From Cutaneotrichosporon cavernicola (taxonomy: Eukaryota; Basidiomycota; Tremellomycetes; Trichosporonales; Trichosporonaceae), in NCBI RefSeq assembly GCF_030864355.1, contig NC_083393.1:1612001-1676000 (forward strand): a stretch of DNA of 64,000 nucleotides, in the 5' to 3' direction. Shown here piece after piece: positions 21,013-31,914 of the stretch. The number at the start of each line of letters is the position of its first letter. The stretch's first letter is position 1. Below the pieces are notes generated by a model. The model worked only from the letters and a program-made list of their open reading frames with translations, was not told the origin of the DNA and did no database searches. The position numbers were made by a program, and so were the translations under genes.

Positions 21013-21741
21013 CTACACCGGCGCGACGCCCAGCGTCGTCCCGCCACACACATACATGACCTGGCCAGTGACGAACCCATTAGCCTCGTCGAGGAAGAAT
21101 GCCGCTGCGCGCGCCACGTCCTCTGGCGTCCCGAGGCGCTTACACACTGTCGAGTTGATGATGGCCTGCGTGGTGGGCGCACCTGGTGGATTCGAGCTCA
21201 TGAACAGTTCGGTGGCAATCGGCCCCGGAGCAACAGAGTTGACCGTGATGCCATGCACGCCGAGTTCCATAGCCAGCGTTCGCGCCATGCCAATCATACC
21301 GGCCTTGGTGGCCGAGTAGACGACGCGGTTCGGTTTACCGAGAGCAGCGCGCGAGGCGAGCATGACGATACGCCCGAATCCGGCTTCCTTCATTGCGGGA
21401 AGGGCGGCTTGGATGAAGATCAGGCTCGCTTTGAGGTGGAGGTTGCAGACAAAGTCGAGCGAGTCGAGAGTCGCACTCTCGGCTGTTCCAGGTCGCGTCG
21501 CGCCGGCGTTGTTGACTAGCCCAATGATGGCGTATTCGGACGCAAGACGGGCAGCAATTTCCTTGGTCTGCTGCTCGTCCGAGAGCTCGGCTTGGAAACA
21601 GACCATCCCGGAAGGGGGGAGGGAGGGCGGCTTCAGGTCTACATTGAGGACTGTGTGTCCTTGAGCGAGGAGGAGGGCCGCGATGGCCGCACCGATGCCG
21701 TTGCTCGCTCCCGTTACGAGGTAGGCGCGGGGCTTGGTCAT
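21013..21741 (-). CDS. short-chain dehydrogenase/reductase
   Basis: A single exon of 242 residues from the ATG at 21741; in-frame ATGs further out, up to 21840, would add a stretch without family similarity. It is a classical SDR: cofactor loop TGASNGIG near residue 9, NNAG near residue 80, catalytic Ser in MLASRA, and YSATK carrying the Tyr and Lys. The acidic residue after beta-2 (NVDLK) favours NAD(H). The closest family type is FabG-like 3-oxoacyl reductase or sugar/polyol dehydrogenase; substrate cannot be set from sequence. It borders the peptidoglycan-related genes and shares the CCGGTC element in its promoter, so it may belong to that group or simply flank it. Confidence 0.88.
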   Translation of the reverse strand: MTKPRAYLVTGASNGIGAAIAALLLAQGHTVLNVDLKPPSLPPSGMVCFQAELSDEQQTKEIAARLASEYAIIGLVNNAGATRPGTAESATLDSLDFVCNLHLKASLIFIQAALPAMKEAGFGRIVMLASRAALGKPNRVVYSATKAGMIGMARTLAMELGVHGITVNSVAPGPIATELFMSSNPPGAPTTQAIINSTVCKRLGTPEDVARAAAFFLDEANGFVTGQVMYVCGGTTLGVAPV

Positions 21742-22168
21742 GTTGAGCGATGAGGTGTGGTGAGAATGTCTGAAATGTTGTGAGCTGCCCATGCGCCGGT
21801 GTGTGCCGGTTATCTCGTCGGGTTTGAGCGAGCCGGTCATCTCCGGTCGTTTATCCGGAAGCGGAAGCGACGTCGTAACGCCGCGTCGCGTCCAACAATC
21901 TGAGCGACGACCGAATGCTCACATCGACAATACCGACTGCCAAAACAGCGGTGGACATGTTATCGCTGACCTTCGCAGCCGCTCATCGATAGGTGACATA
22001 CCGCGCATAGCCGGTGGTCATTTCACTTCACTTCGGTCACCAGCACACCCCGTGGGGTCTCAATCTCAGGAACTGTGTGGGAGAGTGGCCACGCCGCGCT
22101 CTCCATGCAGAGTGCTACTGTACAAATGGGGCCACAGGTGTGTGGGCCCGTCTCCGAAGAGTCTAGAT
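21742..22168. promoter_or_regulatory. SDR promoter and CDK5RAP1 3' region
   Basis: Two CCGGTC copies, at 21833-21838 and 21843-21848, form a 10-bp spaced direct repeat about 95-105 bp upstream of the SDR ATG. Short inverted CGG/CCG runs are common nearby. Confidence 0.35.
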
Positions 22169-23920
22169 CTATGAGATGGCAAGCGGCGCACCAATGGGTT
22201 GCGGGTTCTCCTGGTAGAAGCGCTGGAGGGTTGTGATCTCGAGCGCGGTGCCAGTGAGGCTAGTTGCCGACGAGCTATTGATGCGGACAGCGACGTAGTC
22301 GCCCGGCTTGAGGTCGTCGACGCACTCACCGTCCGCCATGAACACGCGGCGGCCGCCGTCGTCGGTGCCAGCGTGCCTGCCCTTGCTGATCCCAGAGTAC
22401 AGTACGAGCTGGAGGCTGCCGATAGCCGCGGCGTTGCGCTCGGCCGCGCGCTCAAAAAACGCGCGCATGATCTCTTGCAAGCGGCGATCCTTGTCGGGCT
22501 GGGACACGTCGTCGGCATACTTGCGGTGGGCGTGTGTTTTCTCGCGCATGCTGTATGCGAACATGAAGGCAGTCTCAAAGCCGACCTCGCGCATGACTTC
22601 AACGGTTTCGACGTGCTCAGCCTCAGTCTCCCCGCAGAAGCCGGCGATCACGTCTGTCGACAGCGCGACGTCGGGGATCGTTTCGCGGATATGCTTGGCC
22701 AAGCGAGTAAATGCCTCGCGGCTGTATCCGCGGCGCATGCGCTCAAGCGTGGTCGTGCTTCCGCTTTGTAATGGGAGGTGCACACGCCGACACACGTTTG
22801 GGTAGTCACGAATCACGGCGAGCAGTTCATCTGGGAAGTCCTTTGGGTGCGGAGACGTGAAGCGGACGCGGAGCTCGGGGTCGACCTCGGCGACGGCTGC
22901 GACGAGGTCGGCAAAGCGTCGTCCGCCCTCCTTGCCACGGTAGATGGTCTGGAAGCCCTCAGAGAGTGCCCCACTCTCTTCTGGAAGAGAATACGCCGCA
23001 CTGTCCGACGTGTCGCGGTACGAATTGACGTTCTGCCCCAGCAGCGTCACCTCCTTGACACCGGCAGCAGCGAGGCGACGCACCTCAGCCACGACACTGT
23101 CAATGTCGCGGGATCGTTCTGTCCCACGCGTAAATGGCACGATGCAGAACGAGCACATATTATTGCACCCGCGCATGATGCTCACATATGCGCTGTGGGG
23201 GTTCTTGTCGTTCATGCGCACCGGGGTGATATCGGCATACGTCTCGTCTGCCGAAAGCATGACGTTGGCGACGCCGTCAGCGCCCAGGGCGCGAAGGGAG
23301 AGAAGGCGGGGCAGAGAGCGGTAAGCGTCTGGGCCGCAGACGACATCTGCACCACGGTCGAGAAGCTCCTCCTTGAGGCGTTCGGCCATGCATCCAAGCA
23401 CACCGACTGTTGGCGCCCGGGCATTATCCATCTTTGTCCGGCGACCTTTGAGGTCGCCGAGGCGGCCCCACACGCGCTGCTCTGCATTGTCACGCACGGC
23501 GCACGTCATCAGGAAGATGATGTCTGCGTCGGCCAGCTCTTTCGTCTGCCTGTACCCGCTCTTGTTAAGGACGGACATGAGCACCTCAGTGTCGTTCACG
23601 TTCATCTGGCACCCATATACCTCGATGTAGTAGCTGCGGCCCTCTCCCCAGTCGTTGACGGAGAGGTACGGGACCTCGTCGGGAGTAGCATTAAGGGCTA
23701 GGGGGTCGGGAACGAGCGAGTCGGAGAGAAAGTGCGCTAGGCCAGGCCCGTGGCGGTTGTTGAAGACAAGACGGCGGCCTTTAGCCTTTGCCTTTGACGG
23801 TGCGGATGATGAGGTGGAAGCAGAGGAGGAGGCTTGCGCGGTAACTGCTGCAGTTGCGTAAGCGCGAGCCGCAACGACTGGACGCGGTATCCTCCCGATG
23901 GAGGCTAGGAGGCGGGGCAT
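22169..23920 (-). CDS. CDK5RAP1: mitochondrial tRNA 2-methylthio-N6-isopentenyladenosine methylthiotransferase
   Basis: A single exon of 583 residues from the ATG at 23920. The N-terminus is Arg/Ala/Ser-rich without acidic residues, a likely mitochondrial presequence. The MTTase N-terminal domain shows its three cluster cysteines in YGCQMN, TCAV and GCMAE. The radical-SAM domain has CNNMCSFC (C-x3-C-x2-C), and a C-terminal TRAM-like segment follows. The enzyme inserts a methylthio group at C2 of i6A37 in tRNAs, using two 4Fe-4S clusters and SAM. MiaB is the bacterial form; the presequence and eukaryote context favour CDK5RAP1. Length matches the family once the leader is included. The frame continues upstream to 24142, but codon use there is not coding-like. 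Confidence 0.93.
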   Translation of the reverse strand: MPRLLASIGRIPRPVVAARAYATAAVTAQASSSASTSSSAPSKAKAKGRRLVFNNRHGPGLAHFLSDSLVPDPLALNATPDEVPYLSVNDWGEGRSYYIEVYGCQMNVNDTEVLMSVLNKSGYRQTKELADADIIFLMTCAVRDNAEQRVWGRLGDLKGRRTKMDNARAPTVGVLGCMAERLKEELLDRGADVVCGPDAYRSLPRLLSLRALGADGVANVMLSADETYADITPVRMNDKNPHSAYVSIMRGCNNMCSFCIVPFTRGTERSRDIDSVVAEVRRLAAAGVKEVTLLGQNVNSYRDTSDSAAYSLPEESGALSEGFQTIYRGKEGGRRFADLVAAVAEVDPELRVRFTSPHPKDFPDELLAVIRDYPNVCRRVHLPLQSGSTTTLERMRRGYSREAFTRLAKHIRETIPDVALSTDVIAGFCGETEAEHVETVEVMREVGFETAFMFAYSMREKTHAHRKYADDVSQPDKDRRLQEIMRAFFERAAERNAAAIGSLQLVLYSGISKGRHAGTDDGGRRVFMADGECVDDLKPGDYVAVRINSSSATSLTGTALEITTLQRFYQENPQPIGAPLAIS

Positions 23921-24396
23921 GGTGTGAGATGTGATCTGTTTCAAGCGCGTCTCGAAAACATTGAAATCTCGAGCTTGTCGTTGGCCCGAAGTCCCGATCT
24001 TATTTGAGCCGCCGATATTATGTGGGAGCCCCGGATTCTGGGTGGCAAGGATGACGCTCTCTGCACAGTGACGACAAGTCGAGGACATGATGCGATGCAG
24101 AAGAACACGGCCAACTCTCTTGATATGCTTCAGATTAATCAATGCCAGTCTACCGAGGACTGGCCAAGTGTGGACAAACTACAATGTCAAAACAACGGTG
24201 TGACCCGTTTCAAAGACATGTATCATGTGCTCTTGTGACCAGCCCCCCTCCCCTTCCCTCTTGTGTGAAATGCACATGATACCATGTTGGGTGGCGATTA
24301 TCAGTCGAGACACCTTCCTTTGATCTACTCAACAACAAGAATCACTCCATCAACCTCATCACATCACAACAATACCTAAAGCCATACCTAGCCACA
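23921..24396. promoter_or_regulatory. divergent promoter region, CDK5RAP1 / F-box gene
   Basis: A 476-bp spacer between divergent genes. The last 150 bp are C/A-rich, as expected of a 5' leader. No RNA gene or repeat. Confidence 0.4.
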
Positions 24397-25375
24397 ATGG
24401 TCAACTCCACTCCAACAACGCCTCCAAGTACAACCTGCGTCACCAGACACAAGCCGAAATCGATCAACGATGCTCCATCCGCTGGGATAGACTCCACCAT
24501 ACCTTCACGCACCGCGGTCAACATAGGCAACATCCCGCACCTCTCACCCTTCGCGCTATCCTTCCTCGCCCTCCCGCCTGAGCTCCTCACTCACATCCTG
24601 CTCTACCTCGCGCCAGACGACCTAGGCATCCTCTCCCGCGTCGTCGGACCACTTGAAGGTGTCGAGCGCGACTCGTACCTCTGGGCTGTTTGGGTGCATT
24701 CAGTGAGTCTGTGCCTCCCACAGCCATCAAATGCTTCTGAGGCACCGCCCCACACAAACCTACTCGTCCGCAGTCACGCAGCAGTCGACTTCGCAGAAGA
24801 GCTGACAGCAGACGGCACCCTCGCGTGTGGGTCACGCCCTCTTCTCTCCTATCCGGCCGGACGCCCTCGAGCTGGTGCGCCGCGGCACGCTACGTGGCAT
24901 GGCGATCATCAACGGCGTCCGCGCTGGCACGTACTGGGGCAGCCCCGCTGTGAGTGCTTCCCGGGCTAAACTCGGCCCGAGTAGCCCAATCCTCTCCCCT
25001 GTTAACCCCGCCTCGAACTACTAACACAAGGCGGTTCGCCTCAGCGCGATACACGACACTCTCACGCGCCGCAGTCTACGCCGTCACCTCTCCCACGCCC
25101 TGTGCATGCGCCCCTCGCGCCCGGCGCTTGTCAGAGCGGGCATCCTGCCCGGCGTCCCGCGCGGAGCAAGCTCCAACATCTCGGCTCGTGCATATAACCT
25201 CGAGCGCGCGCGTGCCCGCGACGCGGCGCGGCAGGCGCTCCGCGCCGGAGGTCTCAAGAGCTTCGTCGAGAAGGTGGGGCTGGGTATCTGGAAGGACTCG
25301 CAGCGCGTACTCCTCGCGCTCTGCCCCAGTATCCGGGAGCGGCAGCGGTTCTTCGAGGGTCTCGCGAGGGTGTGA
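24397..25375 (+). CDS. F-box protein
   Basis: Three exons (24397-24702, 24809-24949, 25031-25375), all joined in phase 0, give 263 residues. An F-box lies at about residues 55-100, seen as LALPPELLTHILLYLAPDDL followed by a hydrophobic W-x2-WV pattern. F-box proteins bind Skp1 and recruit substrates to SCF ubiquitin ligases. The remaining C-terminal part is Arg/Ala-rich with no recognised repeat (no WD40 or LRR), so the target is unknown. The first intron's acceptor is chosen because it alone restores the frame of exon 2; its branch site is not obvious. The second intron uses an AAG acceptor after a clear ACTAAC branch site. Confidence 0.75.
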
Positions 25376-26926
25376 GATATGGCAGGGAATGAGGGTCGAC
25401 TGGGTCGTGTGAGGTGTTGTCCGGTCTGTTCGGGACTGCGTGTTAAGAGTCGGAGGGTCGGGCGATGTGTATTACGACGTGCAGCTGTGTTGTCCATGTC
25501 ATCCTGTGTATTACCCAACTCGCAGCTTGAGCGGGCGTCTGGGGATGGGACCGTGACACCGAGAGCCGAAAACGGCTCAGAATCGGGATAGACAGATAAC
25601 CTCGTTCCTTGGCCTGTTTCCCATTCCAGTACCAGCCACTTCCAAGCGCGATCCTCGGAAGCGTCAGATATCGACGACGTTTCCTGACGCAAGTTGAACA
25701 ACCTCGCTTCTTTGACTGATCTTCCATTCCTGGAACAGGGCGCGTCGACCAACCCAATTGTCTCATGGTACAAACCCCGGTTCGGTTCTAGCTACACTCT
25801 GCATCACCCACTCAGCATCTATTTAAGACGGCTGTCGAATGTTTGGTTCGACGTATACACCCGGGTAAACCTGAGCGTCTCGTCCTGAATCCCAAGTCAT
25901 TATCATCGGAGGAACGAGTGGGGAAGCGGCAGAGTGGCCAGCGGGGGAATGCAGGAGCGAATACGCCTCTCTCGAGTTGAGCCAGGCTCTGGCGTTTATC
26001 CGCCTCTGACCACTTGATCCAGTGCCCAATACAGTGCCTCTCCCCACGGGCAAGGCACATATCCCGTGACTGACCTTTTCGTCATCTGACTCGTACTAAC
26101 CCTCTGCTTGTCGACTGCGATGCAAGCGATCAATGTCTGGAGCGTTTCAATAGTGGAGCCATTGGGCGGGCCGAGTGTAACCGCCTTTGAATGCACGAAT
26201 CCACGAACGTGGGCCTCGGAAAGTGTGCTAATTTGGTGGACGGATTCCCACTCCGCCTCACCGTCCACCTTGTGCATGAACCCTGCAGAATACATACAGC
26301 CGAGACTAACATGAAAGCTGAGGCGGAAGTACGAGCCACCAAATATCCCACGCCGAACCCCGAGAAACAATTGCCCAGCGCTTGCGGTCACGCGGACGTC
26401 AGATCTGCATAATCCGGTAGTCTGGAAGGACGTTGGTTTCGCCGCAAAGTCAAGGTGGGCTCCCACTCCAGTGGACATGTCCGTCCACTGTGCAGCAGCA
26501 GGGGATCCTATCAGCTGACTGGACGGACGGATGTACGGAAAGTCGTGTCGCATGTTGGTGCATTCCGCCGTAGGGTGCCAACCGTGAGCCGTCAACAAGT
26601 CAGAGCGATTAAGCTATTTCCATTCCTCAGCGCGGGTGCAAGCGATCACAAGCGCTCCACAAAGTTGAGGCTGGAGAGCAGAGAACGCAGCGTGTTTTCC
26701 CCACTCGACGTCGTATCAGGCAAGATCTGTCGGGTAAAACACTGGCCACGCTCCATGCTGTTGGCCTCCACCTCCGCGCAGCTTAACCGTCCGCGCAGCC
26801 CAACCGTCCACCCACCCAAGTGGCCCCGCGATCTCGGTTCTGAGGGCTCCGCGGGCTCCGCAAACTGTTCTTATATCTCTTCTATCGAGCCCCAAGTCGT
26901 CTTCAGTCCATCGCCACCGCACAGAA
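25376..26926. other. gene-free stretch of 1.55 kb
   Basis: Several 60-230 codon frames overlap on both strands but none has motifs or splice continuity. The last 100 bp, pyrimidine/CA-rich and ending CACAGAA, look like the leader of the MFS gene at 26927. No RNA gene found. Confidence 0.45.
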
Positions 26927-28611
26927 ATGTCGCACCCAGCCGAAGAGAAGGGCCCCATCGTCCTCGAGCACGACAACCATGATGTCGAACACATCACGGG
27001 CCGCCGCCACTCCCACATCGACAAGGGCCCGGGACACATTGACGTCCACGAAGTCGATGAGAACGAACTCGACAAAGCAGAGGACGCCATTGTCGCCGAA
27101 CATGAGTTTACGTGAGTTGTTTCTCAATCAACAACACTAATCCCAGACCTCAGGAATACAAGCGCGTGCGCTGGAAGATCGACTTGATCCTCATGCCCGT
27201 GCTCATGATCATTTACGGACTGCAGTTTGCCGACAAGACGTCTCTTGCTGCTGGCGTCGTGTTTGGTTTGCGCGAGGATACGGGCCTGGTCGGGAACCAC
27301 TACGCCGACCTTACGACGTACTTTTACATTGGATACCTCGTCGCACAGGTACCGATGGGCTTTGTGCTGCAGCGCTTCCCGCTCGGAAAGGCACTCTCGG
27401 TCTGTGTGATTATCTGGGGCGCAATGGTCATGGTCCTCGGCGCGTGTAACAATTACTGGCAGCTGTCGCTCGTACGTGTCCTCCTCGGATGGTTCGAGTC
27501 GGTTGTCACCCCCGGATTCGCCGTCCTCACCGCATCGTGGTACCTCCGCCGCGAACAGACTCTGCGCCAGAGCATGTACTACACCATGAACACTCTTTTC
27601 GGTAAGTTTTAACATACACACGTACACGTCCCGCTGACCAAAGGCATGATTTTCGGTATCGGAAACTACAAGATTGCCGAGAGGCAGCTGGCCAAGGGTG
27701 GCCTCGCACCTTGGCGTGTGATCAACCTCTTCCTCGGTGGCGTGACTGTTGGAATGGGCCTCATCTGCTTCGCCATCATCGGCACACCCAAGGAAGTCTG
27801 GTGGCTCAGCAAGCGTGAGAAGCGTATGGCCCACGCCCGCATCATCAGCAACGGTACCGGTGGTGGCGAGCACCACCCGTGGCGCTGGAGCCAGGTCCTC
27901 GAATGTTTCAAGGACCCTCAATTCTACATGGGTTTCCTCGGAAACTTGCTCTGCACCATCCCCAACGGCGCCATCACCACCTTCAACACTCTCCTGCTCA
28001 AGTCGTTCGGCTACTCCAACCTCGAAGCAATCATCTGGCTTTTCCCCGGCTACGCTGTCCAGTCTGGTCTCGTCCTCATCGCCGGTATTCTCGTCTTCTA
28101 CAAGCCCAAACTCCGTTTCCCTATCATCTTCGTATGCCAAATCGTCTCCATTTTCGTCTTCCTTTTCGTCGGATTGGGCGGCCAACACCCCGACACAATC
28201 TCCAACAAACAACGCTTCATCGTCTTCTGCTTCGTCTCTCTCTTCGCCATCCCTCTATTCATGATGTGGCCTCTCATGTCCATCAACGTCGCTGGCCGCA
28301 CAAAAAAGACCTTCAACGCCGCCATGCTTCTCGTCGCCTACTGCGTTGGCAACATCATTGGATCGCAGGTCATGCGTCCCAATGACGCCCCACTTTACCT
28401 CAAGGGTCTGACTGTTATTGCGATTATGATCGGCGTCAACACGGTTAACTTTGGCGTTTGGTGGTGGTACTACTGGAGCACGAACCGGAAGCGCGAGCGC
28501 GCATTTATTGCTTCCGGCGTGTCGATGGAGCAGCGCGAACTCGAGAACCGTATTGCGGGAGAGACGGACCTCACAGACCGCGAGAACCCCCACTTCCGCT
28601 ACCTGTGCTAA
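26927..28611 (+). CDS. MFS permease, Dal5/allantoate (anion:cation symporter) family
   Basis: Three exons (26927-27111, 27147-27601, 27644-28611; introns 35 and 42 nt) give 535 residues. A His/Asp/Glu-rich cytosolic N-terminus of about 60 residues precedes twelve predicted spans. The second span region reads YGLQFADKTSL, the typical Dal5/Tna1 pattern (usually LQYLDK), and the loop after it and the motif RVLLGWFESVVTPGF match the family. The C-terminus RENPHFRY resembles the conserved D/ENxxFRY end. Members import allantoate, nicotinate, pantothenate, biotin-like acids or dipeptides; substrate cannot be set here. Plasma membrane. Confidence 0.93.
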
Positions 28612-28985
28612 GAGTTGGAACGAGGATGAAAGAGTAGAGTGGAGAGGGATTTTCCAGTCGGGTCTTGCAGTAGCCCAGGGAGTTGTAGAATATGCCCAGC
28701 ATTGTAATGAGCAATGGATGGTTGCCACGAATTGTTTCCACTCACTAGTCGCGGATTGCCAGACCTTGGTTGCTCACTGATGCCAGACCTTGGTTGCTCA
28801 CTGCTGCCACCCGCGTTTCCATGGCATCACGGTTTGGCAGGCCAACAGTACATTCTGGATCATGGGCGAGGTTCATCCCTCCTATAACAGGTTTAGCCGC
28901 AATCTGGTCCCGCCCTCCACCCAGTGACGCAGTACATAGAATGTTACCGCATTCTCGCTCCCCCTTCCCCCACATCACCATCAGA
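28612..28985. other. spacer with a 2 x 24-bp repeat
   Basis: Between the MFS gene and TIP41, both on the plus strand. A 24-bp unit is repeated exactly at 28757-28780 and 28781-28804. The last 60 bp are C/T-rich and probably the TIP41 leader. Confidence 0.5.
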
Positions 28986-30276
28986 ATGAGCAACATACCC
29001 CCCGCCGCCGCTGTGCCAGGCCCCTTGTTATCGCCATCCTACAAACTGGAACAGGGCAAGTTGGGCTCCGAGATGCGTATTGGCAACTGGACGATCCGGA
29101 GTGTCAAGACGGCCATCCTGAACGGCAAGGAGATTGACGCGTGAGTGGAGTGCGAGTTGGAGGATAAACACACCATGGAAGCCCGATGGAGAAAGCTGAC
29201 CCCAGAGTGGAGAAGGAACTATGTCTCCCTCTTCCTGAGATGACGTTTGGGAACAACGGTCTCGACCTGATGCACCAAGGTGTGAGGATCAAGTTTGATG
29301 GCATTTCGGCACTGCGCCAAGTCGCCGTCGGCGAGGGATGGGAGGAGAGGGTGGGAGGAGGCGTCCTCGTGTCGATGGCAGATAGTTGGAGCCAGCGGTA
29401 CGTTATATTTCCGAAACTTCTGATACAAGGTCGGCATCCTCGGCCCTCTCAGACGTTCCACTCAGCACTAAGCCCGTAAGGCCACACGACTGGACTTTCA
29501 GCACAACCTACGCCGGCACCGTCACTGGCTCAACTGTATTTTCCCCATTCAATAGCTCTGACACCAGTTTGAACCGTCGGAAACGGCTCGGATTCCAATG
29601 CAACTCCTGGCACGGCAGGATCCGGTGCTTGACCGGATTTTGTTTTATGAGGATGTGGGCTTGTTCCATGACGAGCTGCACGACCACGGCGAGTCTATCA
29701 TGAATGTCCGCCTCGTAAGTTGGACTTGTGTTTGCTGCTCACATTCAGCGCGTCATGCCTCATTCATTGTTCCTCCTCTCGAGGCTGTTTGTGCGCGTCG
29801 ATAATGTCCTCTTCAGGATATTCGATGTGCGCATGTACCATGCCTTTGAGTCGGACGAGGTCGTGCGCGAATGTACGGGACTAGAGGGCGACTATGACGA
29901 GGTCAAGAAGTACCTTGAGAAACCGAGTGAACTTGCGCCCCTCACGGACCCGAATTGGGTTTATGGCGTGTTGCAGAAGATTGCTGCCAAGCGGGACGAC
30001 AATCAAGCGGACCAAGCGGTACAAACACAGCCAGCCACACAGCGCACACAAGCACCGTGGACACAGACCACAGCGGCGCCGCGGGCAAGCAGTGCCGCAC
30101 CACGCGAGACGTCTGCACCCATTGCGAGCAGACCCAGCTTATCCAACTCGCCGAGCAGTAGCAAGAAGCCGTGGCCGGGGCTCGGGCGGCGCGTGCACGT
30201 CCTCCGCCTCCCTGGCACCGACACCGGGCTCGCATCCGCACAGGCCGGTTTGCGCGACCTCAACCTCGAGCCTTGA
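28986..30276 (+). CDS. TIP41: TIP41-like TOR-pathway protein
   Basis: Five exons (28986-29140, 29206-29397, 29466-29535, 29568-29714, 29749-30276) give 363 residues. The TIP41 domain fills about residues 25-270: WTIRSVKTAIL, LPEMTFGNNGLDL, HDWTFSTTYAGTV, DPVLDRILFYEDVGLFHDEL and RVDNVLFRIFD are all family blocks and appear only after splicing. Introns range from 32 to 68 nt. TIP41 binds Tap42/alpha4 or PP2A-type catalytic subunits and works in TORC1 signalling. The last 90 residues are low-complexity Ala/Gln/Thr/Ser, ending in a short basic segment, and are longer than in the core family. The 70-nt third exon is small but keeps the family sequence intact. Confidence 0.93.
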
Positions 30277-30469
30277 TAGGATAGATGTATACGCGATAGA
30301 TAGACTGTATGCATACACTGTAAACGCGGCTGGTTGTTTGTCAGTCGTCAGTTGCAGGTCAATCCCAGCTACCTCTTACCAACCCGCCTCCCAAACATGC
30401 ACGCCACCACCCCGCAGCTTCTAATATTTGCATTTATACGCCTTCACACCCCAAGATCCCTCTCTCCAC

Positions 30470-31914
30470 CTAAGCCGCAAGAGCCTTGTTGATGACCGCC
30501 TTGGTGAAGTCGGTCGTCGACGAGGTGCCGCCGACGTCGTAGGTGCGGTGGTAGCCGCCCTTGATGACGTTGTAGACCGACGAGGCGATGGTGTTTGCCT
30601 GGTCCTCGAGGCCGAGGTGACGGAGGAGCATGGTGGCGGAGAGGAGGAAGGCGGTGGGGTTGGCACGGTTCTTGCCAGCAATGTCCTTGCCGACGTGACG
30701 GCATCCAGGCTCGAAGAGAGCGTACTCGCGGCCAAAGTTGCAGCCGGGGACGACACCAGGGCCACCGACAAGGGCGGCGCCGATGTTGGAGATGATAGAG
30801 CCGTAAAGGTTGGGGAGGACGACGACGTCAAACTGCTGGGGCTTGGCGACAAGCTGCATCGATGCGTTGTCGACAATCATCTGGTCAAACTCAATGCCGG
30901 TGTGGCCGTACTCGTTCTCGGCAACCGCCTTGCACGTGTTGAGGAAGAGACCGTCACCGAGCTTCATAATGTTGGCCTTGTGGACGCAGGTAACCTTCTT
31001 GCGGTTGTTCTTGATGGCAAAGTCAAAGGCGAAGCGGGCAATGCGCTCGGCCTTGGCCTTGGTCGTCACCTTGAGCGACTCGACGACACCGGGGTACGAC
31101 TGGTGCTCGAGACCAGAGTACTCGCCCTCAGTGTTCTCACGGATGATGGCAAAGTCGACGTTCTCGTGGCGGGTCGGGAGACCGGGGAGCGACTTGCAAA
31201 CGACGACCGACGAGTAGATGTCGAGCGACTGGCGCATAGCGACGTTCCACGAGTTGTGGCCAGCAACACCCATGGGCGTGAAGAGGATACCCTTGAGACC
31301 GACCTTGTTGCGCTTCAAGCTGTCCATGGCCTCCTGGAACAGGCCGGCGTTGCCAGTCGTCTCACCCGAAACGTTGTACTCCTCCCACTCGACAGGGACG
31401 TTGAGCGTCTCAAACACCTCCTTGACAGAGTCGGTGACCTCGGTACCGATACCGTCACCAGGGATGAGGGTGACAGTGTACTTGCCTTGCCGTCAGCCAG
31501 CTTTGGAAGAGGGAAGCCAGCACGCGCGCTGTCTAAACGCCCACACGCCGCCCTTACCACCTCGGGCTGTTCCGCGCGCATCGACACTCACCGCCGTACT
31601 TTGCAGGAAGCTGCAAGTCAGCTGGGGTGCAGATTGTAGATGGGTAAACACTCGACTTACCTTGTTCTCCATCGCGACCGACGCCATTCCCCGGGCGACA
31701 GGGGCACGCTGTGCATGGCGGAGGATAGTAGACGAGTAGGCGAGAGCATGTAAGATAGGTCGCAGTGAGTAAGAGACGCGCGTCAGCATGTGGACAAATT
31801 TGTTTGCGTTGCACCGATGACTGGCGTGGACGTCATTGAGCGACTTACCTGGGCAGCGGCGGCGGCGGTGCGGAGAGCGCCAGAGGCGGATGCACGAATG
31901 GATGGGGTGATCAT
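30470..31914 (-). CDS. IDH1: NAD+-dependent isocitrate dehydrogenase, regulatory subunit 1 (mitochondrial)
   Basis: Four exons (31914-31849, 31708-31661, 31610-31592, 31485-30470; introns 140, 50 and 106 nt) give 382 residues. Exons 1-2 encode an Arg/Ala/Ser presequence for mitochondria. The 19-nt exon 3 supplies LPAKYGG, and exon 4 starts KYTVTLIPGDGIG, the dehydrogenase signature. IRENTEGEYSGLEH, VHKANIMKLGDGLF and GGTSSTTDF follow. In the position where catalytic Idh2 has the Ser-Leu-Asn-Leu-x-Leu-Arg substrate loop, this protein reads SWNVAMRQ, closer to the Idh1 (AMP/citrate-binding) type. It forms the octameric TCA-cycle enzyme with Idh2. A 403-codon frame on the opposite strand is only its shadow. 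Confidence 0.95.

Noticed and set aside
22778..23701. 307-codon plus-strand frame
   Set aside because: Antisense of CDK5RAP1, which has complete radical-SAM and cluster motifs.
27124..28212. 362-codon open frame on the minus strand
   Set aside because: Antisense shadow of the MFS permease; its acidic, repetitive translation mirrors the permease codons.
30428..31639. 403-codon open frame on the plus strand
   Set aside because: It is the exact antisense of the IDH1 catalytic-domain exon, whose product has all family motifs; biased codon use opens the opposite strand.
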